Positions 7,386-14,470 are shown, numbered from the stretch's first letter. The stretch is DNA of 15,026 bases from Bacilli bacterium (GCA_028691715.1 JAQUYR010000026.1:1-15026), one strand, 5' to 3'. A program made the numbers and translations. The notes: generated by a model not told the origin, from the letters alone.

Positions 7386-8411
7386 ATGATTGATATATAT
7401 TATAACATTTTAACACGAATAAAACAAATCAACTTTAATAGCCTATGGCAGAATTTTACTTTATGTCCAATAATTTTATATAATAATGATGAAGCTTTTT
7501 TAAATGGTGAAAGAATCGCGCGTTTAGAAACCTTTCATGGAAACACTGCTATCAAGTATAACGATGAATATGTCGCTATCTGGGATGTTGAAAACTCATC
7601 TATTGATGATTATGATATTTTTACTTCTAAAATAATTCATGAAATGTTTCATGCTTTTCAAATGAGAAATGAAGAAACGCGTTTTGCTAATGAAATTATT
7701 GGAATGGCATATAATTATGATCCCCTGAATATAACAATTAAATCAAAAGAAAATATACTCTTAATATCTTTATACCAATCTTATGATGAAGAAAAATACA
7801 ATCAATTCCTTCAATATCGATTGTTAAGAGAAAAAATGTTTCCCGAAGAATTTAATTATGAAATGCATATTGAAGTTATTGAAGGAATGGCAGAATTTGT
7901 TGAATTAAAATCGTTAAAATTTTTGAATGAGAATAAATACGAAATCACTCTCAAGAACCTTTTAGAAACGATCAATGATTCCCAAAAAATTATCAAAATA
8001 CGAGAGATGGCTTATCATTCCTCTTCTATTTTGTTAACAATTTTGGATAAAAATAATCATTCATTTGACCATATAGTTGGCAAAGAAAAAAGGACTATTT
8101 TTAGTATGTTAAATCATCCAAAGAAGCATGATAATATCAGCATTATTATTGATGAAGAAATTGAGAAAGCAATAGCAAATTTTATCTCTGAAAGGAAATT
8201 ATTGATTAGTAATCTAATCAAAAAAGAACCAATAAAAGAAGGAATATTTCCTATTTGTGCTTTTGATCCGATGAATTCTTTTATCATAGATGATCTAATG
8301 CACGTCAATAATTTTATCGGTTTTCTTGAAGATGGTATCCCTGTTTATCTGAATGGAGAAATGGTTTTAGAAATAAATAAAAGTTTTCAAATTCTTAAAA
8401 TATATAAATAA
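7386..8411 (+). CDS. Putative HExxH zinc metallopeptidase, family not recognised
   Basis: This protein of 341 residues has no signal peptide or membrane segment, so it is probably cytoplasmic. I do not recognise its family. The clear functional clue is IIHEMFHAFQ (residues 83-92), a zinc-binding HExxH motif (His85, Glu86, His89), followed about 77 residues later by EGMAEFVE (166-173), where Glu166 would fit the third metal ligand of a gluzincin-type peptidase. The N-terminal part before the motif (residues 29-68) and the C-terminal part after 270 show no known signature, although FLEDGIPVYLNGEMVLEI near the end echoes ILYNNDEAFLNGERIARL near the start, a possible beta element. The start ATG is set by AAGGAG (7374-7379), 6 bases upstream. 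It stands alone, divergent from the polyamine operon and convergent with the malic enzyme fusion, and no convincing promoter could be picked in the AT-rich upstream stretch. Substrate unknown. Confidence 0.7.
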   Translation: MIDIYYNILTRIKQINFNSLWQNFTLCPIILYNNDEAFLNGERIARLETFHGNTAIKYNDEYVAIWDVENSSIDDYDIFTSKIIHEMFHAFQMRNEETRFANEIIGMAYNYDPLNITIKSKENILLISLYQSYDEEKYNQFLQYRLLREKMFPEEFNYEMHIEVIEGMAEFVELKSLKFLNENKYEITLKNLLETINDSQKIIKIREMAYHSSSILLTILDKNNHSFDHIVGKEKRTIFSMLNHPKKHDNISIIIDEEIEKAIANFISERKLLISNLIKKEPIKEGIFPICAFDPMNSFIIDDLMHVNNFIGFLEDGIPVYLNGEMVLEINKSFQILKIYK

Positions 8412-8439
8412 AAACCTGCAAATGAAATGCAGGTTTTTT
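8411..8439. terminator. Bidirectional terminator between convergent genes
   Basis: A perfect 10-bp stem (8411-8420 with 8428-8437; AAAACCTGCA/TGCAGGTTTT) and a 7-base loop. It gives a T-run on the plus strand (after the metallopeptidase-like gene) and TTTT on the minus strand (after the malic enzyme fusion). It touches the stop codons of both genes. Confidence 0.9.
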
Positions 8440-10393
8440 ATATCCTATTAACCCCTGTTTTTCTAGCAGCATCACTAACAGCTAAAGCGACAGCCTTACA
8501 CACTCGGGGATCAAAAGCCTCAGGTATTATATTCTCACAATTAAGTTCCTCATCAGGTATTATATTAGCAATGGCATAAGCTGCAGCTAACTTCATTTCA
8601 TCATTTATATCCTTTGCTCTAACATCAAAAGCACCTCTAAATACTCCTGGAAAAGCTAATACATTATTGATTTGATTTGGATAATCGCTTCTTCCAGTTG
8701 CCACTATATAAGCACCACCTGCCTTGGCATCTTCGGGATATATCTCAGGTGTTGGGTTAGCACAGGCAAAGACTATGGCTTTATCAGCCATTGACTTAAC
8801 CATTTCAATACTTAGAGCATTAGGACCAGAAACACCAATAAAAATATCGGCACCTTTAATAACATCCTGAAGAAGACCTGTCTGGTTTTCTAAATTGGTT
8901 ATTTTTGCCATCTCTTCTTTGTTTGAATCCATGCCTTCTTTTTTACCCTTATATATTGCTCCAAACTTATCGCACAATATAATATTCTTATATCCAGCAA
9001 TGAGTAATAGTCTTGTTATTGATGTTCCTGCTGCTCCTGCTCCATTTACGATTATCTTTACTTCTTCTTTCTGCTTATTTACAACTTTCAAGGCATTGGT
9101 AATACCAGCAAGAGTGATGATTGCCGTTCCATGTTGATCATCATGGAAAACAGGGATATCACAAATTTCTTTTAACCTTTTCTCTACTTCAAAACATCTT
9201 GGAGCGGAAATATCTTCAAGATTAATTCCTCCAAAACTTCCCGAAATCAAGTATATCGTTCTCACTATATCATCAACATTTTTGCTCTTAATACAAAGAG
9301 GAAAAGCATCTACCCCTCCAAATGCTTTAAAGAGAGCGGCCTTACCCTCCATTACGGGCATTCCCGCTTCTGGACCGATATCACCTAAACCCAAAACTGC
9401 TGTTCCATCAGTTACCACTAAACACATATTCCACCTTCTGGTTAAGTCATAAGATTTATTAATATCTTTTTGAATTTCTAGGCACGGGGTAGCAACACCT
9501 GGGGTGTAAGCTAGAGCTAGATCTTCTCTATTTGACACCGATACAGTAGCAACTACTTCGATTTTTCCGCGTTTTTGATAGTGTAATTCTAAACTTCTTT
9601 CGGAAATTGTCCCTTTATTTTCTTCTTTATCTTTTTTAAACATCTTTCTGATAAAACTAAATTCACCAACAATACAAAAGCCCATCTTTTGATACATATC
9701 TTTAGGTGTATCATCAGCATCAGCTGTTAATAATACTTTCTGACGATTTTTAGATAATTGCTCTGAAATTGCTCGTTTTAGTAAAGTCGATCCATATCCC
9801 TTTTTTTGATATTCATCAAGAATTACAAAATCCTCAGCAACAATATAATTTTTTATGCATGTAATCTCTAAATGACCAACTACTATATCCTTCCAATAAG
9901 CTAAATAGTAACTAACCTTAGCATTCTTTTCTAAGACTACTTGAGCAATCCTTTGGGAATTGCTTAAAGCATATTCCTCACCAAAGCAAACAGTAGTATT
10001 ATATAATATTTTAATCAGATCATCCTTTTCTTTGGATGTAACCTTCTTCACTGTGATATCTGATACTTCTTTTAGATTGTTTATAAAAGAGATATCAGCT
10101 TCACAATAAAGACATTTTTCTATCTCTTCATGAGGATTAATCACATCAAATCTTTTACTATCAATAGGTCCTTCAACCTTATATTGGGCAAAATCAAATC
10201 CCTCTTTTTTTCTTCTTTCACAATAGTTTAAAATGTCATCAGAAGTATAACTATCATCAATAAAATTAATGAAGTTATGCATATATTTACCAGGAATATT
10301 TTCATCACTATAGATTAGATGATTCCCCTCTTTCTCCTCTTTAACGCCAAATGCTAATATATATTCTCTTTCAGCTTCAATTAATCTTTTCAT
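8438..10393 (-). CDS. GNAT acetyltransferase - malic enzyme fusion protein
   Basis: The 651-residue product has two parts. Residues from about 112 to 252 are a GNAT domain: VGHLEITCI, VILDEYQKKGYGSTLL (acetyl-CoA pyrophosphate loop QxxGxG, residues 196-201) and MYQKMGF (233-239). Residues 1-110 are an extension without a known signature. Residues from about 262 to 651 are a full short-form malic enzyme, which oxidatively decarboxylates malate to pyruvate: AYTPGVA (295-301, Tyr296), TDGTAVLGLGDIGP (328-341), EGKAALF (349-355, catalytic Lys351), NLEDISAP (391-398), FHDDQHGTA (416-424), Rossmann GAGAAG (451-456), CANPTPE (544-550) and GRSDYPNQINN (567-577). NAD versus NADP use is not decided by what I can read. 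Start: the frame is open back to 10456, but that part reads through the tRNA (the SWVRVPPPAP pattern). ATG at 10393 has AGAGG 5 bases upstream and is the credible start. Probably co-transcribed with the tRNA. Confidence 0.88.
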   Translation of the reverse strand: MKRLIEAEREYILAFGVKEEKEGNHLIYSDENIPGKYMHNFINFIDDSYTSDDILNYCERRKKEGFDFAQYKVEGPIDSKRFDVINPHEEIEKCLYCEADISFINNLKEVSDITVKKVTSKEKDDLIKILYNTTVCFGEEYALSNSQRIAQVVLEKNAKVSYYLAYWKDIVVGHLEITCIKNYIVAEDFVILDEYQKKGYGSTLLKRAISEQLSKNRQKVLLTADADDTPKDMYQKMGFCIVGEFSFIRKMFKKDKEENKGTISERSLELHYQKRGKIEVVATVSVSNREDLALAYTPGVATPCLEIQKDINKSYDLTRRWNMCLVVTDGTAVLGLGDIGPEAGMPVMEGKAALFKAFGGVDAFPLCIKSKNVDDIVRTIYLISGSFGGINLEDISAPRCFEVEKRLKEICDIPVFHDDQHGTAIITLAGITNALKVVNKQKEEVKIIVNGAGAAGTSITRLLLIAGYKNIILCDKFGAIYKGKKEGMDSNKEEMAKITNLENQTGLLQDVIKGADIFIGVSGPNALSIEMVKSMADKAIVFACANPTPEIYPEDAKAGGAYIVATGRSDYPNQINNVLAFPGVFRGAFDVRAKDINDEMKLAAAYAIANIIPDEELNCENIIPEAFDPRVCKAVALAVSDAARKTGVNRI

Positions 10394-10417
10394 ATATACC
10401 TCTTTCATCATATAAAA

Positions 10418-10493
10418 TGGTGCTGGGGGCGGGACTCGAACCCACGACTTGCGCATTACGAGTGCGCTACTCTACCAACTGAGTTACTCCAGC
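10418..10493 (-). tRNA. tRNA-Thr, anticodon CGT, CCA encoded
   Basis: The 76-base minus-strand gene folds as a full cloverleaf: acceptor GCTGGAG/CCCCAGC, D arm ACTC/GAGT with loop AGTTGGTA, anticodon stem GCGCA/TGCGC with loop CTCGTAA (anticodon CGT, reading ACG), variable region AAGTC, T arm GTGGG-TTCGAGT-CCCGC, discriminator A, and an encoded CCA. The acceptor stem has an A-C mismatch at pair 6-67; all other stems pair (one G-U in the T arm). Only 24 bases without a terminator separate it from the downstream coding start. Confidence 0.93.
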
Positions 10494-10513
10494 ATATTTT
10501 TTATTCCTAGAAT

Positions 10514-10542
10514 ATTTTAACACTTTTTACTAGATAAATAAA
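10514..10542 (-). promoter_or_regulatory. Probable promoter of tRNA-Thr and the downstream fusion gene
   Basis: Minus strand: TGT-TAAAAT extended -10 (TAAAAT at 10519..10514), with a weak TTTATT -35 at 10542..10537 and a 17-base spacer. The tRNA 5' end lies about 20 bases downstream. Confidence 0.5.
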
Positions 10543-10570
10543 GACTATGTTTTAATATTAAGCATATTAT

Positions 10571-10599
10571 TTGACAAATACTCTTTTGTAATATAGAAT
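10571..10599 (+). promoter_or_regulatory. Promoter of the peroxidase-nitroreductase operon
   Basis: Near-consensus: -35 TTGACA (10571-10576), 17-base spacer, -10 TAGAAT (10594-10599). The leader is about 23 bases and carries AGGAGGT (10616-10622). No clear PerR/Spx-type operator was recognised. Confidence 0.8.
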
Positions 10600-10628
10600 T
10601 AAATAAATAGAACAAAGGAGGTTTGTCT

Positions 10629-11102
10629 ATGAACATATATGATATTACAGTAAAAGATATGAATAATGTTGATGTATCCCTTGAAGAATACCGAGGAAAA
10701 GTTTTATTGATAGTGAATACAGCAACTGGTTGCGGATTTACCCCACAATATGCAGGATTACAAAATCTATATAATAAATATAATAAACAAGGATTTGAAG
10801 TTCTTGATTTCCCTTGTAATCAATTTGCTGGTCAAGCACCAGGAACAGAGGCAGAAATTGATAATTTTTGTACTTTGAATTATGGAACTACCTTCCCTAG
10901 ATTTGCTAAAATTAAAGTAAATGGAAAGGATGAGTCTCCTCTTTATAGTTTTTTAAAAAAAGAGAAAAAAGGAGCATTGGGAGCTGCCATTAAATGGAAT
11001 TTCACAAAATTCTTAATCGATAGAGAAGGTAATGTTGTTGAACGTTTTGCTCCTGCTGATAAACCTGAATCATTTGAAAAAAACATTGTAGCTCTATTAT
11101 AG
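10629..11102 (+). CDS. Glutathione peroxidase-family thiol peroxidase
   Basis: This thioredoxin-fold peroxidase of 157 residues reduces hydroperoxides in the cytoplasm. The family landmarks are all present: TATGCGFTPQY with the peroxidatic Cys35, FPCNQFAGQAPGTEAEI (61-77) with catalytic-site Gln69, and KWNFTKFLIDREG (122-134) with Trp123/Asn124. It is the cysteine, not selenocysteine, form. Cys81 (NFCTLNYG) lies where thioredoxin-dependent members of this family keep the resolving cysteine, so thioredoxin rather than glutathione is the likely reductant (inference from the family). Start: TTG at 10623 is in frame, but ATG at 10629 sits 6 bases after a strong AGGAGGT and is preferred. It leads a two-gene operon with a nitroreductase-family protein 14 bases downstream, under a near-consensus promoter, which points to a redox or peroxide defence unit. 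Confidence 0.93.
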   Translation: MNIYDITVKDMNNVDVSLEEYRGKVLLIVNTATGCGFTPQYAGLQNLYNKYNKQGFEVLDFPCNQFAGQAPGTEAEIDNFCTLNYGTTFPRFAKIKVNGKDESPLYSFLKKEKKGALGAAIKWNFTKFLIDREGNVVERFAPADKPESFEKNIVALL

Positions 11103-11116
11103 AAAAGAGGAAAATT

Positions 11117-11671
11117 ATGAAAAGAAAATTTAATTATGAAATTTTAAACGTTATTAAAGAAAGATGGTCTCCACGGGCATTTTCAAATGAAAAAATATCT
11201 CGTGAAGAAATACTACCATTGATTGAAGCAGCAAGGTTTGCTCCTTCTTGCTTCAATGAACAGCCATGGCGTTTTATCATTGCTGATCAGGAAGAAACAC
11301 TTAAGAAGATGCAATCAATTTTAGCACCAGCCAATCAATTATGGGCCAACAAGGCTCCAGCTCTAATTCTGATCCTAGCAAAAAAAACTTTCAGTCTTAA
11401 TGGCAAAGATAACTATTGGCATATGTTTGATTCGGGAACTGCTTGGGGTTTTCTGTCTCTAGAAGCACAAAAAAGAGGTTTGATTACTCATGCAATGGGA
11501 GGATTTGATATGGATAAAGCCAGAAAAGTATTTAATATCCCTAGTGATTTAGAGATTATCACTATTGTGGCTGTTGGTAAATATGGAAATAAAGATGATC
11601 TTATTCCCGATTTACAGATTCGTGAACATCCAGATGTCAGAATGGATATCGATAAATTGTTACTAAAATAA
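11117..11671 (+). CDS. Nitroreductase-family flavoprotein
   Basis: This FMN-dependent NAD(P)H oxidoreductase of the nitroreductase superfamily has 184 residues and is cytoplasmic. RWSPRAFSNEKIS (16-28) is the first FMN-phosphate-binding segment, AARFAPSCFNEQPWRF (38-53) is the Pro-Ser/Asn-Gln-Pro-Trp-Arg core around the flavin, and the GLITHAMGGFDMDKARKVFN region (121-140) with VAVGKYG (151-157) is the second FMN segment. Members reduce nitroaromatics, quinones or other small electrophiles; the natural substrate cannot be read from sequence. The start ATG follows AGAGGA (11106-11111) and lies 14 bases after the peroxidase stop. A strong terminator follows immediately, closing the operon. Cotranscription with the peroxidase suggests a role in oxidative or electrophile stress. 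Confidence 0.9.
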   Translation: MKRKFNYEILNVIKERWSPRAFSNEKISREEILPLIEAARFAPSCFNEQPWRFIIADQEETLKKMQSILAPANQLWANKAPALILILAKKTFSLNGKDNYWHMFDSGTAWGFLSLEAQKRGLITHAMGGFDMDKARKVFNIPSDLEIITIVAVGKYGNKDDLIPDLQIREHPDVRMDIDKLLLK

Positions 11672-11674
11672 AAT

Positions 11675-11708
11675 AAACACTCATCGAAAAATGAGTGTTT
11701 TTTATTTT
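11675..11708 (+). terminator. Rho-independent terminator of the peroxidase-nitroreductase operon
   Basis: A perfect 10-bp stem (11675-11684 with 11691-11700; core ACACTCAT/ATGAGTGT), 6-base loop CGAAAA, then a T-rich tail. It begins 4 bases after the stop codon. Confidence 0.88.
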
Positions 11709-11718
11709 ACTTACTAGT

Positions 11719-11738
11719 TAAAACCCTCTTTCGAGGGT
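11719..11738 (-). terminator. Probable terminator of the small membrane protein gene
   Basis: Minus strand: ACCCTC-GAAA-GAGGGT, a 6-bp stem (11738-11733 with 11728-11723) closed by a GNRA tetraloop, followed only by TTT. It lies 10 bases after the stop at 11749. The short T-run lowers confidence. Confidence 0.6.
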
Positions 11739-11748
11739 AAGATTTAAA

Positions 11749-11976
11749 TTATGCGAATACTGTAGGTTTGCCATATAGGATAATAGTAATGATATCTACA
11801 ATCCAAAGAATTGCAAAACCTAACACAATCCACAATATACCAGCGATTAAATGACCCTTACAAATACGATAAATTCCATAAACTACACCATCAATTCCTG
11901 GTAATGCTAAAATAACTTTAAGCACTAATGGTAATTCATCAATAGCCTTAACAAAACTGTTTGTTGCTTTTGCCAT
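11749..11976 (-). CDS. Small two-helix membrane protein, TM2-like
   Basis: This protein of 75 residues has two likely membrane-spanning stretches, about residues 16-38 (LPLVLKVILALPGIDGVVYGIY) and about 44-69 (IAGILWIVLGFAILWIVDIITIIL). The pattern of a Gly-containing turn (YRICKGHLIAG) followed by a helix ending in WIVDIITIILYGK resembles TM2-domain proteins, in which an Asp sits in the second helix. The similarity is loose and the function is unknown. Start: the frame opens at GTG 11994, but that codon lies next to the AAAGGAG ribosome site, which is 8 bases before ATG 11976, so ATG 11976 is chosen. It has its own extended -10 promoter, so it need not be expressed with the VOC/channel operon upstream. 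Confidence 0.75.
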   Translation of the reverse strand: MAKATNSFVKAIDELPLVLKVILALPGIDGVVYGIYRICKGHLIAGILWIVLGFAILWIVDIITIILYGKPTVFA

Positions 11977-12000
11977 ATTTAAATCTCCTTTCACATCCTA

Positions 12001-12009
12001 ATTATAACA
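12001..12009 (-). promoter_or_regulatory. Extended -10 promoter of the small membrane protein gene
   Basis: Minus strand TGT-TATAAT (TATAAT at 12006..12001). The -35 region is weak (TTTTAA at 17 bases). Confidence 0.6.
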
Positions 12010-12031
12010 CATAAATCTTTTTATTAAAATA

Positions 12032-12511
12032 CTAACTTTTATTTTTATATTTTTCAATAATACTAATTGGATGCATTGTTTTTGTTGATACATCTTCTAT
12101 TGTCATCCCTTGTTTTAGAAGGCGGAGAATCACCGTTTTCATGCTCTCGCCAATTTCAATAATATTTTTGTCAGGATCATAAATTCTTATAACCCTTTGA
12201 CCCCAAGAATATTCTTTCAAGGGATGAACCAAAACGACATGAGGATATTTATTCAAGTGTAAAAGGAATTCATCCAAATCTTCAACTTCAAAATACAGTT
12301 CAAAGTCATTAGCGCCATTGATAATTTCTTCTTCTTTCCTATCAATGAATTTTGACCAAAGTGCTTTTTGTTGAATCGAAAATCCTCCAGTAAAAGTAAC
12401 ATTCTCTCCAAAATCCATCACTATTTTTCGCAAGAGAACATCTCTATAGAATTTTTTTGCTACATCTATATCCCTTACGACTACCAGGGGAGCTACATAT
12501 TTTATTTTCAT
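12032..12511 (-). CDS. VOC-superfamily (glyoxalase/dioxygenase fold) protein
   Basis: The 159-residue product has a vicinal-oxygen-chelate domain in residues 1 to about 122: the opening APLVVVRDIDVAKKFYRDVL (7-26) and the closing YDPDKNIIEIGES (110-122) are the paired beta-alpha-beta units, with ELYFEVEDLDEFL between them. A His ligand is not obvious in the first strand (PLVVV), while Glu residues in ELYFEV and IIEIGE could bind metal, so glyoxalase I activity is not supported. Residues from about 123 to 159 form a helical tail (VILRLLKQGMTIEDVSTKTM...) that reads like a small helix-turn-helix or protein-binding tail. ATG at 12511 has AGGAG (12517-12521) 5 bases upstream, and this site overlaps the TAG stop of the channel gene, so translation is probably coupled. 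The role is unknown; the tie to the channel is the main clue. Confidence 0.8.
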   Translation of the reverse strand: MKIKYVAPLVVVRDIDVAKKFYRDVLLRKIVMDFGENVTFTGGFSIQQKALWSKFIDRKEEEIINGANDFELYFEVEDLDEFLLHLNKYPHVVLVHPLKEYSWGQRVIRIYDPDKNIIEIGESMKTVILRLLKQGMTIEDVSTKTMHPISIIEKYKNKS

Positions 12512-12519
12512 TTTTTCTC

Positions 12520-14352
12520 CTAGTACTTAATATAGATAAGTGAATCACCTTTTTCTAGGGTGATTTTCTTTTGCTCATCAAGGTTACTACATAAATACTC
12601 TATCTTATCATCACGAATTAAACCAATAAGCATTAATTTCTTATTAAAACTTTTGTAAAAGCTATTGATTAATTCAGCTTTTGTTGAGAAAGTGAGATCT
12701 TGTTCAAGGCTAAGAAGGTGTTCAATAAGATCAACATCAATATCAAACACATCTCCTCCCTCAGCAGTATCTACAGTTAGAAGTCCTTCAAAAAACTTCA
12801 GGGAATTGGCATTAAGGGCTAATTGTGTCAACAATAAGCTCATCATTTTATTACTGATTATAGCATTCTCAATATCAAAGTCCTTAACACTGTTTAAGTT
12901 TCTAGAATCTAGAAGTTCAGTTACAAAGGACATATTTTCACGTTTTGGAAATGTTGCCTGTAGATCGATTAGAGTTACAAATACATTGGCATCGTAACTA
13001 TCACCAGAAACAGCATCATCACTCAAAACAAGAACCTTTTTTTTGCCAGGAGTTCTTTTAATCTCCCCTATCAATTTGCTGATGTCATTCTTACTAAATG
13101 TTCTCAAAGAGAAGACATTGCTATTATTCTTCTCGTAGAGACTTAAGTTTTCAAGAACATATTTACTCTTTGAATTATTACCGATGACAAAGACAGTATA
13201 TTTCTCTTCAAAAATCTTCTCAACAGTTTTTAATTCTCTAGCAGTAGTATATTTAGTCTCGCGCTTAGAAACCAAAGTCTTTTCATCCTCAGTCAAGACA
13301 AATAAATTTCCCAAATTAATGATTGGAATTCCATTATCATACGAAGCCAAGTAATTTTCCACACTGATATTTTTATATGAGTAGAATTCATAGCCTTCAA
13401 AAGAGAAGAAATCATAATATATCTGAGCGAGTGCTGGATTAATAACTGCTTGTCCAATTATTTGTCCTAACTTCCTCTTTGAAGATATCGGAATTACTGT
13501 CTTATTCTTCAATGTATCAACAGTGTAAGACATACTCTCAATCTTGCTACTTGTTGTATCATCTTCAACCTCAACAACAATGTTGCAATCATGTGATATA
13601 TCAAAGTTTCCTAGAGCTAAAACCAACTTTAAAGAATATAAATCGGAGTTAGAGATATTGATATCATCTCCCACTTCCATATCTTCGCGTGACATAATAA
13701 TAATATTAGAAGCTTTTTCAATTGAGATATCGCTTAAATTACCATGTAAAAGGGGATTTCCTTCCTTTACTATTAAATTAATCTTAAATTTCTCATTATC
13801 TATCTTAGCTATACTTAATAAAGAATTAATTTCCTCAGAAACATAATCCTTATTTTTATCTGATAAAACTAAAACAGTTCCCTGGTATTTTTTTGTCATT
13901 AAGTTGAAAACAACATCAGGACCTTTGCTATTCCAATTTAGAATGACAAAGTGATTGCTCATGTTTATTTTTCCCTTGGCATGTGATTTTTTATCGATAT
14001 AAGCTCTTAGGGCTGTTGTCAGAGTTGCAATAATTGCCCCAGAAAATAAAATCATTTCAATAGCAATAACTAAAGCACAAAGAATAACTAAACTGATATT
14101 GCCACTGTCAATAACAGAAATTATGGAGGTTGGTGTTAACATCCATTTTAGACTACCGAAAGCAAAAGCTTCTATAAAATTATCAAATAATCCTGGATTA
14201 TCATCAATAGCATTGGCTACTATCGCTGATACAATAAGAACTATTAAATTGATGACTAATAGAGTCAAAATCGTTGTATACAAAGGTTTTTGGTAAGTTT
14301 TTATTGTTAATTTTGATTTTATTTTTAAAAATAATGATTTTAGCTTTTTCAT
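12520..14352 (-). CDS. CASTOR/POLLUX-type ion channel (RCK/TrkA-N-like domains)
   Basis: The 610-residue membrane protein has two likely transmembrane helices (about 24-47 and 87-114), with a pore region between them that holds VIDSGNIS (80-87), and a long cytoplasmic part. AKGKINMSNHFVILNW begins the first nucleotide-binding-like RCK domain. NIIIMSREDMEVGDD and LYSLKLVLAL, then VIPISSKRKLGQIIGQAVI and YDFFSFEGYEFY, follow the order seen in plant CASTOR/POLLUX (DMI1) and their bacterial relatives. A second RCK-like half follows (TVFVIGNNSKSKYVLENL..., VLVLSDD). In plants the filter is ADSGNHA or ADAGNHA; the DSGN here is a good match, so a cation (potassium or calcium) channel is likely. Start: GTG at 14373 is in frame, but ATG 14352 lies just after GGAGG (14357-14361) and is preferred. 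The VOC gene follows 8 bases after the stop. Confidence 0.88.
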   Translation of the reverse strand: MKKLKSLFLKIKSKLTIKTYQKPLYTTILTLLVINLIVLIVSAIVANAIDDNPGLFDNFIEAFAFGSLKWMLTPTSIISVIDSGNISLVILCALVIAIEMILFSGAIIATLTTALRAYIDKKSHAKGKINMSNHFVILNWNSKGPDVVFNLMTKKYQGTVLVLSDKNKDYVSEEINSLLSIAKIDNEKFKINLIVKEGNPLLHGNLSDISIEKASNIIIMSREDMEVGDDINISNSDLYSLKLVLALGNFDISHDCNIVVEVEDDTTSSKIESMSYTVDTLKNKTVIPISSKRKLGQIIGQAVINPALAQIYYDFFSFEGYEFYSYKNISVENYLASYDNGIPIINLGNLFVLTEDEKTLVSKRETKYTTARELKTVEKIFEEKYTVFVIGNNSKSKYVLENLSLYEKNNSNVFSLRTFSKNDISKLIGEIKRTPGKKKVLVLSDDAVSGDSYDANVFVTLIDLQATFPKRENMSFVTELLDSRNLNSVKDFDIENAIISNKMMSLLLTQLALNANSLKFFEGLLTVDTAEGGDVFDIDVDLIEHLLSLEQDLTFSTKAELINSFYKSFNKKLMLIGLIRDDKIEYLCSNLDEQKKITLEKGDSLIYIKY

Positions 14353-14382
14353 ATTTCCTCCAGATAAAAGCACTTACACATA

Positions 14383-14411
14383 ATTATAGCATATATTTTT
14401 TTCATATTAAA
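14383..14411 (-). promoter_or_regulatory. Promoter of the channel-VOC operon
   Basis: Minus strand: TGC-TATAAT extended -10 (TATAAT at 14388..14383), with a weak TTTAAT -35 at 14411..14406. The -35 lies in the loop of the 14393-14422 inverted repeat. Confidence 0.65.
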
Positions 14412-14422
14412 GAAAAAAATAT
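14393..14422. repeat. Perfect 11-bp inverted repeat between divergent promoters
   Basis: ATATTTTTTTC (14393-14403) and GAAAAAAATAT (14412-14422) are exact reverse complements around an 8-base loop. It overlaps the -35 region of the channel promoter and lies about 50 bases upstream of the CBS gene promoter. It could be an operator, a DNA bend (A-tract) or chance in AT-rich DNA. It follows no visible coding end, so it is not an obvious terminator. Confidence 0.5.
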
Positions 14423-14470
14423 CGTCATTATCTAAATATTTTTGATATAAACGTCCATCTGTACAGGGGA

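Noticed and set aside
8114..8308. 64-codon minus-strand frame
   Set aside because: It is antisense to the metallopeptidase-like gene and has no separate signals.
8895..9137. 80-codon plus-strand frame
   Set aside because: It is antisense to the Rossmann part of malic enzyme; the real gene has strong motifs across it.
10394..10456. N-terminal extension of the GNAT-malic enzyme frame (residues reading SWVRVPPPAP)
   Set aside because: This stretch is the tRNA-Thr gene and its 3' spacer read as protein, a well-known artefact. A ribosome site precedes ATG 10393.
12665..12997. 110-codon plus-strand frame
   Set aside because: It is antisense to the channel's C-terminal RCK-like region, with no promoter or known motif.
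13544..13846. 100-codon plus-strand frame
   Set aside because: It is antisense to conserved channel sequence, has low-complexity Ser/Ile composition and no ribosome site.
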